From Candidatus Nitrosopelagicus sp. (GTDB lineage Archaea; Thermoproteota; Nitrososphaeria; Nitrososphaerales; Nitrosopumilaceae), in contig JAKUOP010000007.1 of NCBI GenBank assembly GCA_022450565.1, forward strand, positions 48,693 to 112,692: a DNA stretch of 64,000 nucleotides, given 5' to 3'. This document shows, in pieces, positions 1 through 9,814 of this stretch. The translations under genes were made by a program, and so were the position numbers. Every line of letters starts with the position of its first letter. The stretch's first letter is position 1. The notes beneath the pieces were generated by a model. It was not told the DNA's origin, did not search any database, and saw only the letters and a list, made by a program, of their open reading frames with translations.

Positions 1-297
1 CGTGTAGAAAACATCATCAAAAAGTAGACCTTTTGAGCCTAAAATATGACCAGTGTCAATTAGTGAAAAATCATCTAATTCACTCTGCGAATCAAATGAA
101 AAACCACGAATTTTAGCAATTTCAGATGTCTCCTTAGATGTAATAATTTTACCTGAACCACCGTTTGGTAGATGGTCTATATGTGCATGTGAAACGAAAT
201 TAATGCCTTCATTTTGTACGGTTTTTGGATCAAGATATACTGAAGTGTTGTTATTTCTATATCTAATACCATTTTTTGTTAACCTAACATTTCCCAT
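1..297 (-). CDS. MBL-fold exonuclease-like protein, N-terminal part (cut by window edge)
   Basis: Reading the reverse strand from the ATG at 297 gives 99 residues open to the window edge. It carries SHAHIDHLP near residue 36, the HxHxDH zinc-binding signature of metallo-beta-lactamase hydrolases, followed by a DTGHILGSKG segment typical of the beta-CASP/RNA-processing exonuclease branch (COG1236-like). The ORF track shows only an antisense shadow here. A TATA-like TATAAATT at 321-328 lies about 27 bp before the start, supporting this start. The substrate (RNA or DNA) cannot be decided from the N-terminus alone. Confidence 0.85.
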   Translation of the reverse strand, partial: MGNVRLTKNGIRYRNNNTSVYLDPKTVQNEGINFVSHAHIDHLPNGGSGKIITSKETSEIAKIRGFSFDSQSELDDFSLIDTGHILGSKGLLFDDVFYT

Positions 298-360
298 GTA
301 ATTCTAACTCGTATTTTGATTATAAATTACAATATTGATCGATTGTTCACAAACCAATGC

Positions 361-369
361 TTTATTTTA
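361..369 (+). promoter_or_regulatory. TATA box of purN
   Basis: TTTATTTTA is centred about 26 bp before the TTG start at 391, the usual archaeal TATA-to-transcription-start distance. The purN message is therefore probably leaderless and starts directly at TTG. Confidence 0.5.
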
Positions 370-390
370 ATGACATCATAAAAGAGATTA

Positions 391-1011
391 TTGCAAAACT
401 TGGGAATATTAATTTCTGGTAGAGGTAGCAACATGGAATCAATTCTAAAAGCAATAAAAAAACAAAGAATTCCAATTAATCCATCGATTGTAATATCAAA
501 TAAACCAGATGCCAAAGGATTGAAAATTGCAGAGAAATTAGGTGTTAAAACATTAGTTATTGACAGTAAAGAATACAAAAATAAAAGAACCCAATATGAT
601 AAGAAAATAATTAAGGAATTAGAAAAAAATGGTGTAACACCAAGAAATGGACTTGTTTGTCTAGCAGGATTTATGAGAATTATTAGCCCACATTTTATCA
701 AAAAGTATAAAAATAGAATTTTGAATATTCACCCAGCATTACTACCTGCATATCCTGGATTAAATGCACAGAAACAAGCTATACAAAATGGAGCAAAATT
801 TTCAGGATGCACAGTACATTTTGTTGATGAAGGTGTGGATTCTGGTCCAATTATTTTACAATCAGTAGTTAAAGTTAGAAATAATGATAATGAAAAAACA
901 TTATCAAAAAGAATTCTAACAGAAGAACATAAAATCTATCCAGAAGCAGTAAAACTTTTTGCAAAAAAGAAAATTCATTTGTCAGGAAAACGAGCTATGT
1001 TACTTGATTAG
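391..1011 (+). CDS. purN: Phosphoribosylglycinamide formyltransferase (GART)
   Basis: Transfers the formyl group of 10-formyl-THF to GAR in step 3 of purine synthesis, in the cytoplasm. The 206 residues match the usual length of about 200. SGRGSNMESIL at the N-terminus binds the phosphoribosyl group. NIHPALLPAYPG holds the catalytic Asn/His pair, and HFVDEGVDSGPII holds the catalytic Asp. The TTG start is supported by a TATA box 26 bp upstream. FolD and the formyl-THF cyclo-ligase, which manage its cofactor, lie just downstream, with PurD beyond them. Confidence 0.95.
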   Translation: MQNLGILISGRGSNMESILKAIKKQRIPINPSIVISNKPDAKGLKIAEKLGVKTLVIDSKEYKNKRTQYDKKIIKELEKNGVTPRNGLVCLAGFMRIISPHFIKKYKNRILNIHPALLPAYPGLNAQKQAIQNGAKFSGCTVHFVDEGVDSGPIILQSVVKVRNNDNEKTLSKRILTEEHKIYPEAVKLFAKKKIHLSGKRAMLLD

Positions 1012-1014
1012 AAA

Positions 1015-1329
1015 TCAAGAACCGCCAAAAAAATACAAAACTGTTAGCTTTTTTGTGTTACCAAAAAAATAATGCGGTGTGTTTTTTGGTACAAAAAATG
1101 CTTTTCCAGGCTTTAATTTATAATCATTTTTGTTAATTCGCAAGAAACCATTTCCTTTTAGCACGTAATACATTTCATCAGATTCATGTGGTTCTTGTGT
1201 ATCCTCCTCGCCTGGATCTAATGACAAAACTCCAGCTGCTAAGGATTTTTTATCAAGAAATGTATTAAAATAAGAATTTGAGTTAGAAATTTGTTTTAGA
1301 TATGCATCAGTGTCATATTCATATTTCAT
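1015..1329 (-). CDS. Small cupin-domain protein
   Basis: A 104-residue single-domain cupin. PHESDEMYYVLKGNG gives the first motif (His, Glu and a Gly turn) and PGKAFFVPKNTPHYF the second, with a metal-binding His. It is convergent with purN, whose stop is 3 bp away. Small cupins of this type may be dioxygenases, isomerases or sugar sensors. No substrate can be assigned from sequence. Confidence 0.8.
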   Translation of the reverse strand: MKYEYDTDAYLKQISNSNSYFNTFLDKKSLAAGVLSLDPGEEDTQEPHESDEMYYVLKGNGFLRINKNDYKLKPGKAFFVPKNTPHYFFGNTKKLTVLYFFGGS

Positions 1330-1373
1330 ACATTAAATCAATACTATGAATCTAAAAATCTTAGTATAGTGTA

Positions 1374-1382
1374 ATTAAATAA
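1374..1382 (+). promoter_or_regulatory. TATA box of the folD operon
   Basis: ATTAAATAA is centred about 27 bp before the folD ATG at 1405, consistent with leaderless transcription. Confidence 0.5.
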
Positions 1383-1404
1383 GAACAAATTCCTATTTTT
1401 TTCT

Positions 1405-2274
1405 ATGACTGGCACAAAAATTGATGGCTTGGAAGTTGCTAAAAATGTCAAACAGAATGTATCAGAGATTGTTACAAAATTATCTGAACACGGAATTAAA
1501 CCATGCTTAGCAACAATTCTTGTAGGTGAGAATCCGGCATCCCAAACTTATGTTAGAAATAAGCATAAAGCATGTGAAGAGGTTGGAATAACTACACAGG
1601 ATCATCAACCATCGGCTGATATTACACAAGAAAAATTGAATGCATTAATTGATTCTCTCAATAATGATACATCTGTACATGGTATTTTATTACAACTCCC
1701 ACTTCCTAGTGGATTAAATGAATTTGAGGCAACATCAAGGATTCTCCCAGAAAAAGATGTAGATGGATTAACACCACATAATGTTGGACTATTATCTATT
1801 GGAAGTGGAATACTAAAGCCATGTACCCCTTCAGGAATAATTGAGATGCTTGAATATTACAAAATTTCTCTTGAAGGTAAAAATGTTGTAATTATTAACA
1901 GAAGCAATCTTGTAGGTAAACCACTATACCATTTACTATTACAAAGAAGCTCTACAGTTACTACATGTCATTCTAGAACTCTGAATTTACAAGAAATTTG
2001 TAAAAATGCTGATATTGTAATAAGCGGCGTTGGTAATAGAGACAAATTTACACTTACAAGTGATATGATTAAAGAAAATGCAATAGTAATTGATGTTGCA
2101 ACAACACATCATGATGGGAAACTAAAAGGTGATTCAAATTTTGATGAAATAATTTCTAAAGCATCATATGCATCACCTGTTCCAGGTGGAGTTGGTCCAA
2201 TGACTGTTGCAATGCTTTTAAAAAATACTGTTACTGCAGCTGCATTAAGCAAAGGAATTGACATCAAATCCTGA
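1405..2274 (+). CDS. folD: Bifunctional methylene-THF dehydrogenase / methenyl-THF cyclohydrolase
   Basis: Interconverts 5,10-methylene-, methenyl- and 10-formyl-THF. At 289 residues it has normal FolD length. Visible family motifs are LLQLPLPSGL, DVDGLTPHNVG (substrate loop), NRSNLVGKPLYHLL (dinucleotide-binding loop) and PVPGGVGPMTVAML near the C-terminus. It overlaps the next gene by 17 bp, so the two are translationally linked. It supplies 10-formyl-THF for PurN. Confidence 0.96.
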   Translation: MTGTKIDGLEVAKNVKQNVSEIVTKLSEHGIKPCLATILVGENPASQTYVRNKHKACEEVGITTQDHQPSADITQEKLNALIDSLNNDTSVHGILLQLPLPSGLNEFEATSRILPEKDVDGLTPHNVGLLSIGSGILKPCTPSGIIEMLEYYKISLEGKNVVIINRSNLVGKPLYHLLLQRSSTVTTCHSRTLNLQEICKNADIVISGVGNRDKFTLTSDMIKENAIVIDVATTHHDGKLKGDSNFDEIISKASYASPVPGGVGPMTVAMLLKNTVTAAALSKGIDIKS

Positions 2275-2818
2275 AAAAGATGCTTTACGAAAGCATCTTT
2301 TAGAAAAAAGAGACGCTATGTCCTTTGAGATAATGGGAATTCACGCTCAAAAAATTTTATCAGAATTGAAAAAAATGAAATCATTCTCTGAAGCAAAATC
2401 AGTCGGGTGTTATTATTCCATTGGGAGTGAAGTGCAAACCAATAATATAATCAAATCCCTATTAGATGCAAAAAAAATAGTTTCTTTGCCTAAAGTCACT
2501 GATGACACAATGGTTTTTAGAAAAATTGATGATATAACAAAGCTTGAAAAAGGTAATTATGATATTTCAGAGCCTAAAGAAAATTGTCCTATCGAAGAAA
2601 ACCACGATGTGGTACTAGTTCCATGCATAGGGTTAGACAATAATGGGAATAGAATTGGTTATGGCTATGGATTTTATGATAGATACCTTACAAAAAATGA
2701 TTCAATCAAGATTGCGTTAACATATTCAAAACAAATTATAAAATCAATTCCAACTTCAGAACATGATGTTAAAATGGATTGGATTGTAACAGAAACTGAT
2801 ATAATTAAAACATCATAG
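2258..2818 (+). CDS. 5-formyltetrahydrofolate cyclo-ligase
   Basis: ATP-dependent conversion of 5-formyl-THF to methenyl-THF, rescuing an inhibitory folate form. The 186 residues include RKHLLEKRDAM at the N-terminus, GCYYSIGSEVQT, and the family signature RIGYGYGFYDRYL near residue 128. The start lies inside the 3-prime end of folD. It converges on purD, with the stop codons overlapping by 6 bp. Confidence 0.9.
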   Translation: MTSNPEKDALRKHLLEKRDAMSFEIMGIHAQKILSELKKMKSFSEAKSVGCYYSIGSEVQTNNIIKSLLDAKKIVSLPKVTDDTMVFRKIDDITKLEKGNYDISEPKENCPIEENHDVVLVPCIGLDNNGNRIGYGYGFYDRYLTKNDSIKIALTYSKQIIKSIPTSEHDVKMDWIVTETDIIKTS

Positions 2819-4075
2819 ATACGAAAGTCCCTTTTTTCCTATATCATTTCGTTGATACTTGTTTTCCCAATGAATTTTTTCTGCAACATTATATGCATTA
2901 TTTATTGCATCATTTAGAGAAGAACCTAATGCAGTAACGCCCAAAACACGACCACCATTTGAGACAATTTTTCCATCATCATTTTTTGTTCCTGCATGAA
3001 AAACAAAAGAATTTTGAGGGATATTATCAAAACCAGAGATTTCATCACCTTTAGGATAAGAATTTGGATATCCATTTGATGCCAGAACAATACAAACTGC
3101 TGATTCATCTTTCCAAGAAATTTCTGATAAATCATTTAATTTTCCTTCTGATGAAGCTTTGAGATACTTGTACAAATCAGAGTTCAAACGCATCAATATT
3201 GGCTGACATTCAGGGTCACCCATTCGTACATTATACTCTAAAACATATGGTTTGCCATCACGAATCATTATTCCAGCATATAGAAATCCTCGAAACTCTA
3301 TTCCCTCTTTACTCATTGATGAAATTGTTTTAGCAATAATTTCTTCTTGGATTACGTTACTAAGTTTGTCATCTATTACAGGTGTTGGTGAATATGCACC
3401 CATACCGCCAGTATTTGGTCCTTTATCATCATCGTAGATTCTTTTATGATCTTGACTTGTAGCCATAGGAATTCCTATTTGCCCATCACATAATGCAATG
3501 TATGATGCTTCAATACCATCAACTCTTTCTTCAATTATGATTTTTGAGCCAGCATCACCAAATTCTTTTTTGACCAGAATTTTATCAATTGCATCATTTG
3601 CTTCGTCGTTATTAGAACAAACAATCACACCTTTACCTGCTGCAAGCCCATCAGCCTTGATTACTACTTGTTTCTCATATGTACTGACAAATTCTTTTGC
3701 TTTTTGTGCATCATCAAATATTTCAAAATCAGCAGTTGGTATGTCATTTCTTTTCATAAATTCTTTAGCCCAAATTTTACTAGATTCTAATTGTGCAGCT
3801 TGTTTTGATGGACCAAATACTGCTAAACCCTTTTCAATGAACTTGTCAACTAGACCATTTGCCAGAGGTGCTTCAGGACCAACTACTGTAAAACAACTTT
3901 TTTCTTGAGCAAAATTTGCCAAAGCATCAATATCATCTACCGAAATTGGAATATTTTGTGATGTTCCACCATTCCCAGGTGCAACATAAACCTCATCAAC
4001 TAATTCTGACTGAGATAACTTCCAAGATAAGGCATGTTCACGTCCACCAGAGCCAACAACTAAAACATTTACCAA
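2813..4075 (-). CDS. purD: Phosphoribosylamine--glycine ligase (GAR synthetase)
   Basis: ATP-dependent ligation of phosphoribosylamine to glycine, the step before PurN. The 420-residue ATP-grasp enzyme begins NVLVVGSGGREHAL, has HKRIYDDDKGPNTGGMGAYS in the centre and EYNVRMGDPECQPIL around the metal/ATP site. It starts with TTG, and a TATATATT box lies about 26 bp upstream. It is divergent from ileS, and the two promoters sit within 72 bp. Confidence 0.95.
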   Translation of the reverse strand: MVNVLVVGSGGREHALSWKLSQSELVDEVYVAPGNGGTSQNIPISVDDIDALANFAQEKSCFTVVGPEAPLANGLVDKFIEKGLAVFGPSKQAAQLESSKIWAKEFMKRNDIPTADFEIFDDAQKAKEFVSTYEKQVVIKADGLAAGKGVIVCSNNDEANDAIDKILVKKEFGDAGSKIIIEERVDGIEASYIALCDGQIGIPMATSQDHKRIYDDDKGPNTGGMGAYSPTPVIDDKLSNVIQEEIIAKTISSMSKEGIEFRGFLYAGIMIRDGKPYVLEYNVRMGDPECQPILMRLNSDLYKYLKASSEGKLNDLSEISWKDESAVCIVLASNGYPNSYPKGDEISGFDNIPQNSFVFHAGTKNDDGKIVSNGGRVLGVTALGSSLNDAINNAYNVAEKIHWENKYQRNDIGKKGLSYL

Positions 4076-4097
4076 TAATTATACAACAGAATTGTAC

Positions 4098-4105
4098 TAT
4101 ATATT
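4098..4105 (-). promoter_or_regulatory. TATA box of purD
   Basis: TATATATT is centred 26 bp before the purD TTG start on the reverse strand. It lies 12 bp from the ileS TATA box, so the two divergent promoters probably compete for TBP/TFB. Confidence 0.45.
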
Positions 4106-4116
4106 CAAAGAGATTA

Positions 4117-4124
4117 TTATTATA
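4117..4124 (+). promoter_or_regulatory. TATA box of ileS
   Basis: TTATTATA is centred about 27 bp before the ileS ATG at 4148, predicting a leaderless transcript. Confidence 0.45.
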
Positions 4125-4147
4125 GGAAAAAACATTCCAGACGTTAT

Positions 4148-7100
4148 ATGAAACAAGTAGAAAACTTCGATATCAAAGAAATTGAAAAAATTGTCAATGA
4201 GGATTTGAAAAATAAGGACGTGGCAAAGATGATTCAAGACTCTGGTGATAAAACAGATGAAATCATGTTTATCGAGGGTCCGCCTACAATGAATGGAATA
4301 CCTCATGCTGGTCATCTTCGAGGTCGAGTTTTCAAAGACTTGTGGTATAGATACAATGTCCTACTGGGAAATAAAGTAATTTTTAATGCAGGGTGGGATA
4401 CACAAGGACTTCCAGTAGAGCTTCAAGCAGAAAAAGAATTAGGAATTGAAAATGGCAAAAATGACATTACAACACCAGAAGACATTGAAAGGCTTGTAAC
4501 TGAATGTAAGAAAATTGTGAAAAAATACCATACCAAATGGGTTGAAGCCGATGACATGCTAGGAATGTCACTTAATCAAGATAATGCATACTGGACATAC
4601 AAAGATGAATTTATTGAAAATGAATGGAAACTAATGAAAAAGGCATTTGAAAATGACATACTTACTGAAGGATTTAGAGTAGTAGCATACTGCCCAAGCT
4701 GCCAGACATCACTTAGTCATTCTGAAGTAAATCAAGGCTATGACATGGTAAAAGATCCGTCATTATACTATAAAGTAAAACTTGCACAGGAGGATAAATT
4801 TTTGATTGTATGGACTACAATGCCATTTACACTAGTTACAGATGCAATGGTTGGTGTAAATCCAAAAGAAGAATATGTAGAGATTGCAGTAAATGGTGAA
4901 ACATGGGTTGTAGGAAAAACTAGACTAGAAGAATTCATGAATGAGGTAAAAATTGAGGACTACAAAATAGAAAAAACATTTCTAGGCTCTGAGATGGAGG
5001 GTAAAAAATACATTCACCCACTTTTAGATGAGATTCCAAAACTTGCAGAAATTGCAAAGCAAGACAACTATCATGTTACAGTTGCAGAAGATTTTGTTGA
5101 TGTAAACGCAGGAAGTGGTCTTGTGCATTTGTCACCTGCAAATGGTGAAGAAGACCATAACATTGCAATAAAAAGAAAAGTCACAGTTTTTTCTCCAATT
5201 GATGATGCAGTAAAATTTACTGAAGATGCAGGAAAATATTCAGGATTATTTGTTAGAGATGCTGATGAGAAATTAGTAGAATCAATCAAAGAAAAAAATG
5301 CCCTAGTAAAGATTGGTAAAATTAAACACAAGTATCCTCTTTGCTGGCGTTGCAACCATGGACTAGTCTGGCTTGCAAGAAGAGAGTATTTTTACATGCT
5401 TGATAAGCTTGATGACAAAGCAATCAAGGCAGCTGAAGATGTAGAGTACTTTTTTGAGGCTCCAAAGAACCGATTTTTAGAAATTATCAAAGAAAAGCAC
5501 CCATGGTGTATATCACGTGAACGCTTTTGGGGCTGCCCAATTCCAATATGGAACTGTAAAGAGTGTGGTAACATAGAAAGACTATTTTCAAGAAAAGAAA
5601 TCATAGAGGCGTCATCAGAACTTCCTAATGGCGAAGACTTTGAGCTACACAGACCCTGGATTGACAATGTACTGATCAAATGTAAGAAATGTAATGCAAC
5701 TATGGAAAGAGAGGAATTTGTACTTGACACCTGGCACAACAGCGGTTCTGCTCCATTTGCTTCCTTAGATGAGGCACAATACAAGGAAAAAATTCCTGCT
5801 CCATTTTTTACAGAAGGAATAGACCAAACCAGAGGATGGGCATACACACTACTAATTGAAAATGTAATACTAAACAACGCACCAGTATCACCTTACAAGT
5901 CATTTCTATTCCAAGGTCACGTACTAGATGAAAATGGAAACAAGATGAGTAAAAGTAAAGGAAATGTAATTGAAGCATCAGAACTTTTAGAGAAATATCC
6001 AGTAGATCTAGTCAGATTCTATTTTATGTGGAAATCAAGCCCAATTGAACCATTAAACTTTAGCACAAAAGAGCTCATGTCAAGACCATATCAGGTCATA
6101 AGTACGCTTTATCACCTTCATACATTTTACAGGCAAAACAGTGAATATGACAAATTTAACATAAATGAGACAACTATAGAATGGGCAAAGAAAAATAACT
6201 TACTTACACCACCTGACATTTGGCTTTTATCAAAACTTCAAAGAATGGTACAAAAAACAACAGATGCAAATGACACATGCAAATTCCACGAGTCAGGAAA
6301 AGCAATAGAAGACTTTTTGATAAACTCACTTAGCCAGATTTACATTCCAATTACAAAGTCAGAACTATGGGACGAAGATGATTCGCAAAAAGATAGACGT
6401 TCTACAATTTATGCAATCCTTGCAAAGACACTCAAGACAATTGACATACTAATTCATCCATTTTCGCCATTTACAACACAGTACCTTTACAGTACGACAT
6501 TTGGTGAAAAAGAAAACATTTTACTTGAGACATGGCCAAAACAAGATACCTCATTAATTGATGAAAAAATTGAAGAGTCATTTGACTTGTTAAAAGACGT
6601 AGTTTCAGTGGCATCTGCTGCTAGAATGAAAGGAAAGCTGAAAAGAAGATGGCCACTTAATGAGGCAATAATCTGCCTAGCAAAGGGACAGAAAAATATT
6701 CTAGAGTCACTCTCAGAATTAGTCAAATCTCAAATGAACATTCAAAACTACAAAATTTTTGAAATCAAAAGCAACGAAGGAATAGCACAATACCTTGAGT
6801 TAAAACAAAATGGATTACCAGTAATACCAAAAATTGAGCTGGAAAGAAGTGGAATTGGACCAAAAGCGAAACAAGACATGGGTAAATTACTAAAAATGTT
6901 CTCAGAAACTGAGCCTGAGGAAATTATTAATCAACTGAACGACAAAGACACGTTCACATTCCAAATTGACCAAAATTCCATAGTTTTAGACAAGGGAGAT
7001 TTCATTATTGACTTTGACGTTGATGAGAAATATCAATATGCAAAAAGACAAAGTCTGATAGTCATGATTTCCCTCGAAAGAGATAATGAAATGATGGCTA

Positions 7101-7348
7101 AAGGTTTGATCAAAGATCTAGCTAGACGATTACAGACACTAAGGAAAGAAAGGGGCTATAATCCAACTGATATTTTGTCCAAAGCATCAATTTTAGAACT
7201 TGATTCTGAGTCACTTGATTTGATAAAGGGAAAAACTGATGAAATTGCGTTTTTGGTCAGAGTAAAGGAAGTAGATTTTGAAGAATCATGCAAAAAATAC
7301 AAAAATGACGATATTGATGGCCTGAAAATTCGTATTTCCGTTGAATGA
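4148..7348 (+). CDS. ileS: Isoleucyl-tRNA synthetase
   Basis: Class I aminoacyl-tRNA synthetase charging tRNA-Ile. Its 1066 residues are typical of the archaeal/eukaryotic type. The HIGH-like motif is HAGHLRGR near residue 54 and the KMSKS loop is NKMSKSKGN near residue 598. Cys pairs follow in CWRCNHG, CKECGN and CKKC, consistent with zinc binding. The WTTMPFTL editing-domain segment is present. The C-terminal anticodon-binding region is intact. Confidence 0.96.
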   Translation: MKQVENFDIKEIEKIVNEDLKNKDVAKMIQDSGDKTDEIMFIEGPPTMNGIPHAGHLRGRVFKDLWYRYNVLLGNKVIFNAGWDTQGLPVELQAEKELGIENGKNDITTPEDIERLVTECKKIVKKYHTKWVEADDMLGMSLNQDNAYWTYKDEFIENEWKLMKKAFENDILTEGFRVVAYCPSCQTSLSHSEVNQGYDMVKDPSLYYKVKLAQEDKFLIVWTTMPFTLVTDAMVGVNPKEEYVEIAVNGETWVVGKTRLEEFMNEVKIEDYKIEKTFLGSEMEGKKYIHPLLDEIPKLAEIAKQDNYHVTVAEDFVDVNAGSGLVHLSPANGEEDHNIAIKRKVTVFSPIDDAVKFTEDAGKYSGLFVRDADEKLVESIKEKNALVKIGKIKHKYPLCWRCNHGLVWLARREYFYMLDKLDDKAIKAAEDVEYFFEAPKNRFLEIIKEKHPWCISRERFWGCPIPIWNCKECGNIERLFSRKEIIEASSELPNGEDFELHRPWIDNVLIKCKKCNATMEREEFVLDTWHNSGSAPFASLDEAQYKEKIPAPFFTEGIDQTRGWAYTLLIENVILNNAPVSPYKSFLFQGHVLDENGNKMSKSKGNVIEASELLEKYPVDLVRFYFMWKSSPIEPLNFSTKELMSRPYQVISTLYHLHTFYRQNSEYDKFNINETTIEWAKKNNLLTPPDIWLLSKLQRMVQKTTDANDTCKFHESGKAIEDFLINSLSQIYIPITKSELWDEDDSQKDRRSTIYAILAKTLKTIDILIHPFSPFTTQYLYSTTFGEKENILLETWPKQDTSLIDEKIEESFDLLKDVVSVASAARMKGKLKRRWPLNEAIICLAKGQKNILESLSELVKSQMNIQNYKIFEIKSNEGIAQYLELKQNGLPVIPKIELERSGIGPKAKQDMGKLLKMFSETEPEEIINQLNDKDTFTFQIDQNSIVLDKGDFIIDFDVDEKYQYAKRQSLIVMISLERDNEMMAKGLIKDLARRLQTLRKERGYNPTDILSKASILELDSESLDLIKGKTDEIAFLVRVKEVDFEESCKKYKNDDIDGLKIRISVE

Positions 7349-7423
7349 TTTACAAAACGTTGACAATTGATCAAACTAGAAGATACCAAGTCAGGTTAAA
7401 TACAAAATTGGACATACAGTATC

Positions 7424-7753
7424 ATGGTTAAGCAGATTAGCCTTGATACATGGTCAGTGCATCATCTGCAGGATCTATTAGAAAAGACTAGAAATATTAT
7501 CAGTCAGACAAATGTTCCAGTGGTCTTGTATCGAGAAACATTGGAAGAAAATGACGACGTATATGAAGAAATTGTATGCACATTAGGACAGGAACATGTT
7601 GTTGAACAAGTTATCATTTCAGGTGGCATGGTAGTTCCTGAAATTAAACAACAACTTGTTTTTACTATAGAAGAATTTCCAGACAGATTACTGAATAAAA
7701 GTAAAGACCTGTTTGCAGAAGTAGTTGAGCAATTAGAAGACCAATTTAGATAG
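7424..7753 (+). CDS. Conserved-looking small acidic protein, unknown function
   Basis: A 109-residue soluble acidic protein I do not recognise. It has no signal peptide, membrane segment or Cys cluster. A predicted helix (HHLQDLLEKTRNIIS) precedes a beta-rich middle and a C-terminal helical stretch. It sits between ileS and sucC on the same strand, 43 bp before sucC, so co-transcription with sucCD is possible. Confidence 0.65.
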   Translation: MVKQISLDTWSVHHLQDLLEKTRNIISQTNVPVVLYRETLEENDDVYEEIVCTLGQEHVVEQVIISGGMVVPEIKQQLVFTIEEFPDRLLNKSKDLFAEVVEQLEDQFR

Positions 7754-7796
7754 ACCAGCAAACAGATTATAAAGTCCTCAAATGAGACTTGATTAG

Positions 7797-8903
7797 ATGC
7801 GCCTTTTAGAGTATCAAGCAAAGGAATTATTCAAAGAATTTGGAATTAGAGTTCCAGAAAGTATTGCATCAAAAGATATTGAACAGGGTAGAATTGATGC
7901 AAAAAAATTGGGATACCCATTTGTAATCAAAGCCCAAGTTCCAGTTGGAGGAAGAGGGAAAGCAGGTGGGATTCAAAAATGTAATAGTGATGATGAATTT
8001 GAGATAAAATATCCCCAAATTTTGGGAATGTCAATTAAAGGCGAAAAAACACGAGCAATACTCTTAGAAAAAATGGCTGAGATTGAAAAAGAGCTGTATC
8101 TATCGTTATTTCTTAATCGTAGTAAAAGATGCTATACAATTATTGCATCGTCAGAGGGTGGAGTTGAAATTGAATCTGTTAAAAATCAAACCATAAAAGA
8201 GGTTGGATTAGGCGATGTTGGTGATGAGACTGCAAAAGAAGTCGCAAATGAAATTGGTCTTCAAGGAAGTCAAGAGGAAGAATTTGTTACAATGTTAAAA
8301 CAACTTTCAAAACTTACAGTAGAAAAGGAGGCAGAACTTGCAGAAATTAACCCACTTGCAATTCTCAAAGATGGTTCCATAATGGCACTTGATGGAAAAG
8401 TAATGACTGATGATAATTCAAACTTTAGACATGAAGAACTTTCAAAGTATCAAGAAAAATCAGAACTGGAAGAACGAGCTGAAAAAAGTGGATTTTCTCT
8501 AGTTGAACTTGATGGAAACATTGCAGTGATTGGTAATGGTGCTGGACTTGTTATGTCTACATTTGATATGCTTGCTGATAACGGTGGAAAGCCAGCAACA
8601 TTTTTGGATGTAGGTGGTGGTGCAACTACTGAATCAGTATATGAAGCACTAACTCTTATTAGTAAAATGAATAGAGTGAAAGGAATTTTAGTAAATCTTT
8701 ATGGTGGCATTGTTAAAACAACAACTGTTGCTTCAGCATTTATCAAAGCATATGATGAAAATTTGATTGATCTACCAGTGTTTGCAAGATTAATGGGTGC
8801 AGAATCAGACAAAGCAAAAGAGATGTTAAAAAATACTAAAACAAAAATATTTGATTCAGTTGAGGATGCAATTAACACCGCAGTAATGGAGGTAAATAGA
8901 TGA
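7797..8903 (+). CDS. sucC: Succinyl-CoA synthetase (ligase) beta subunit
   Basis: Nucleotide-binding subunit of succinate-CoA ligase, 368 residues. It has the N-terminal ATP-grasp fold (EYQAKELFKEFGIRVPES and GGRGKAGGI) and a C-terminal ligase-CoA domain with FLDVGGGATTESVYEAL. The sucD start overlaps its end by 4 bp. In thaumarchaea the complex links succinyl-CoA to succinate around the 3-hydroxypropionate/4-hydroxybutyrate and incomplete TCA routes; that role is inferred from family knowledge. Confidence 0.93.
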   Translation: MRLLEYQAKELFKEFGIRVPESIASKDIEQGRIDAKKLGYPFVIKAQVPVGGRGKAGGIQKCNSDDEFEIKYPQILGMSIKGEKTRAILLEKMAEIEKELYLSLFLNRSKRCYTIIASSEGGVEIESVKNQTIKEVGLGDVGDETAKEVANEIGLQGSQEEEFVTMLKQLSKLTVEKEAELAEINPLAILKDGSIMALDGKVMTDDNSNFRHEELSKYQEKSELEERAEKSGFSLVELDGNIAVIGNGAGLVMSTFDMLADNGGKPATFLDVGGGATTESVYEALTLISKMNRVKGILVNLYGGIVKTTTVASAFIKAYDENLIDLPVFARLMGAESDKAKEMLKNTKTKIFDSVEDAINTAVMEVNR

Positions 8904-9814
8904 CAGACATTTATGAACTTCTAAGAGGACAGAAAGATGGAAATGGAAATTATCAGAGGCAGCCAGTTATTGTTCAAGGAATAACTGGAAAGTATGGTTC
9001 AACCCATACAAAATTAATGATGGAGTATGGAACAAACATTGTTGCTGGAGTTACTCCTGGCAAAGGTGGTCAGAAATTTGAAGATAAAATTCCAATTTTT
9101 GAAAAAGTTAGTGAAGCAGTTGCTGCTACTAATGCAAAAATCTCAATTGTTTTTGTACCTGCAAAATTTTTTCTAGAGGCTGCAACTGATGCATTAGAAT
9201 CTGGGATTAAACTTCTAGTTGCAATACCAGAGCATGTCCCAGTACGAGACACAATGAAGATTATTGAATTGGCAAAAGAGAAGGATGCTGTAATGATTGG
9301 TCCAAATACACCAGGTGTAATAATTCCAAATTTGACCAAAATTGGAATTATGCCTGCAAGCCCCTACTCCCCTGGAAAAATTGCTGTTCTATCAAAAAGT
9401 GGTACGTTGCTATATGAAATATCAAATAATCTAACTACAGCAGGATTTGGACAAAGTATCACTATTGGAATTGGGGGTGACCCTGTTAATGGTACTAGAA
9501 TGATTGATGCATTTGATATGATAAAAGATGATCCTGAATTGGATGGAATTGTTGTTGTTGGTGAAATTGGTGGTGATGCAGAAGAAATCTTAGCACAACA
9601 CATTATTGACATAAGTTTTGATAAACCAATTGTGGGATACATAGCAGGAAGACGTGCGCCTAAAGAAAAACGAATGGGACATGCAGGTGCAATTGTAATG
9701 GGAACATATGGATCTGCAGAGTCAAAAATTGCAATGTTTACTAAAGCAAACATACCAGTGGCCAAAAGACCTGGAGAAGTAGCAGTCCTTCTTGCAGGTA
9801 AAATGACTACATAA
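8900..9814 (+). CDS. sucD: Succinyl-CoA synthetase (ligase) alpha subunit
   Basis: CoA-binding subunit, 304 residues. The N-terminal Rossmann region reads [19 protein letters not shown], with GVTPGKGG binding Co[10 protein letters not shown] near residue 255 contains the phosphorylated active-site His. It overlaps sucC by 4 bp and ends within 1 bp of the methyltransferase start, indicating one operon. Confidence 0.94.
   Translation: MTDIYELLRGQKDGNGNYQRQPVIVQGITGKYGSTHTKLMMEYGTNIVAGVTPGKGGQKFEDKIPIFEKVSEAVAATNAKISIVFVPAKFFLEAATDALESGIKLLVAIPEHVPVRDTMKIIELAKEKDAVMIGPNTPGVIIPNLTKIGIMPASPYSPGKIAVLSKSGTLLYEISNNLTTAGFGQSITIGIGGDPVNGTRMIDAFDMIKDDPELDGIVVVGEIGGDAEEILAQHIIDISFDKPIVGYIAGRRAPKEKRMGHAGAIVMGTYGSAESKIAMFTKANIPVAKRPGEVAVLLAGKMTT

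Noticed and set aside
53-301. Plus-strand 82-residue ORF at the window start
   Set aside because: It is antisense to the MBL-fold gene, whose HxHxDH motif is clear on the reverse strand.
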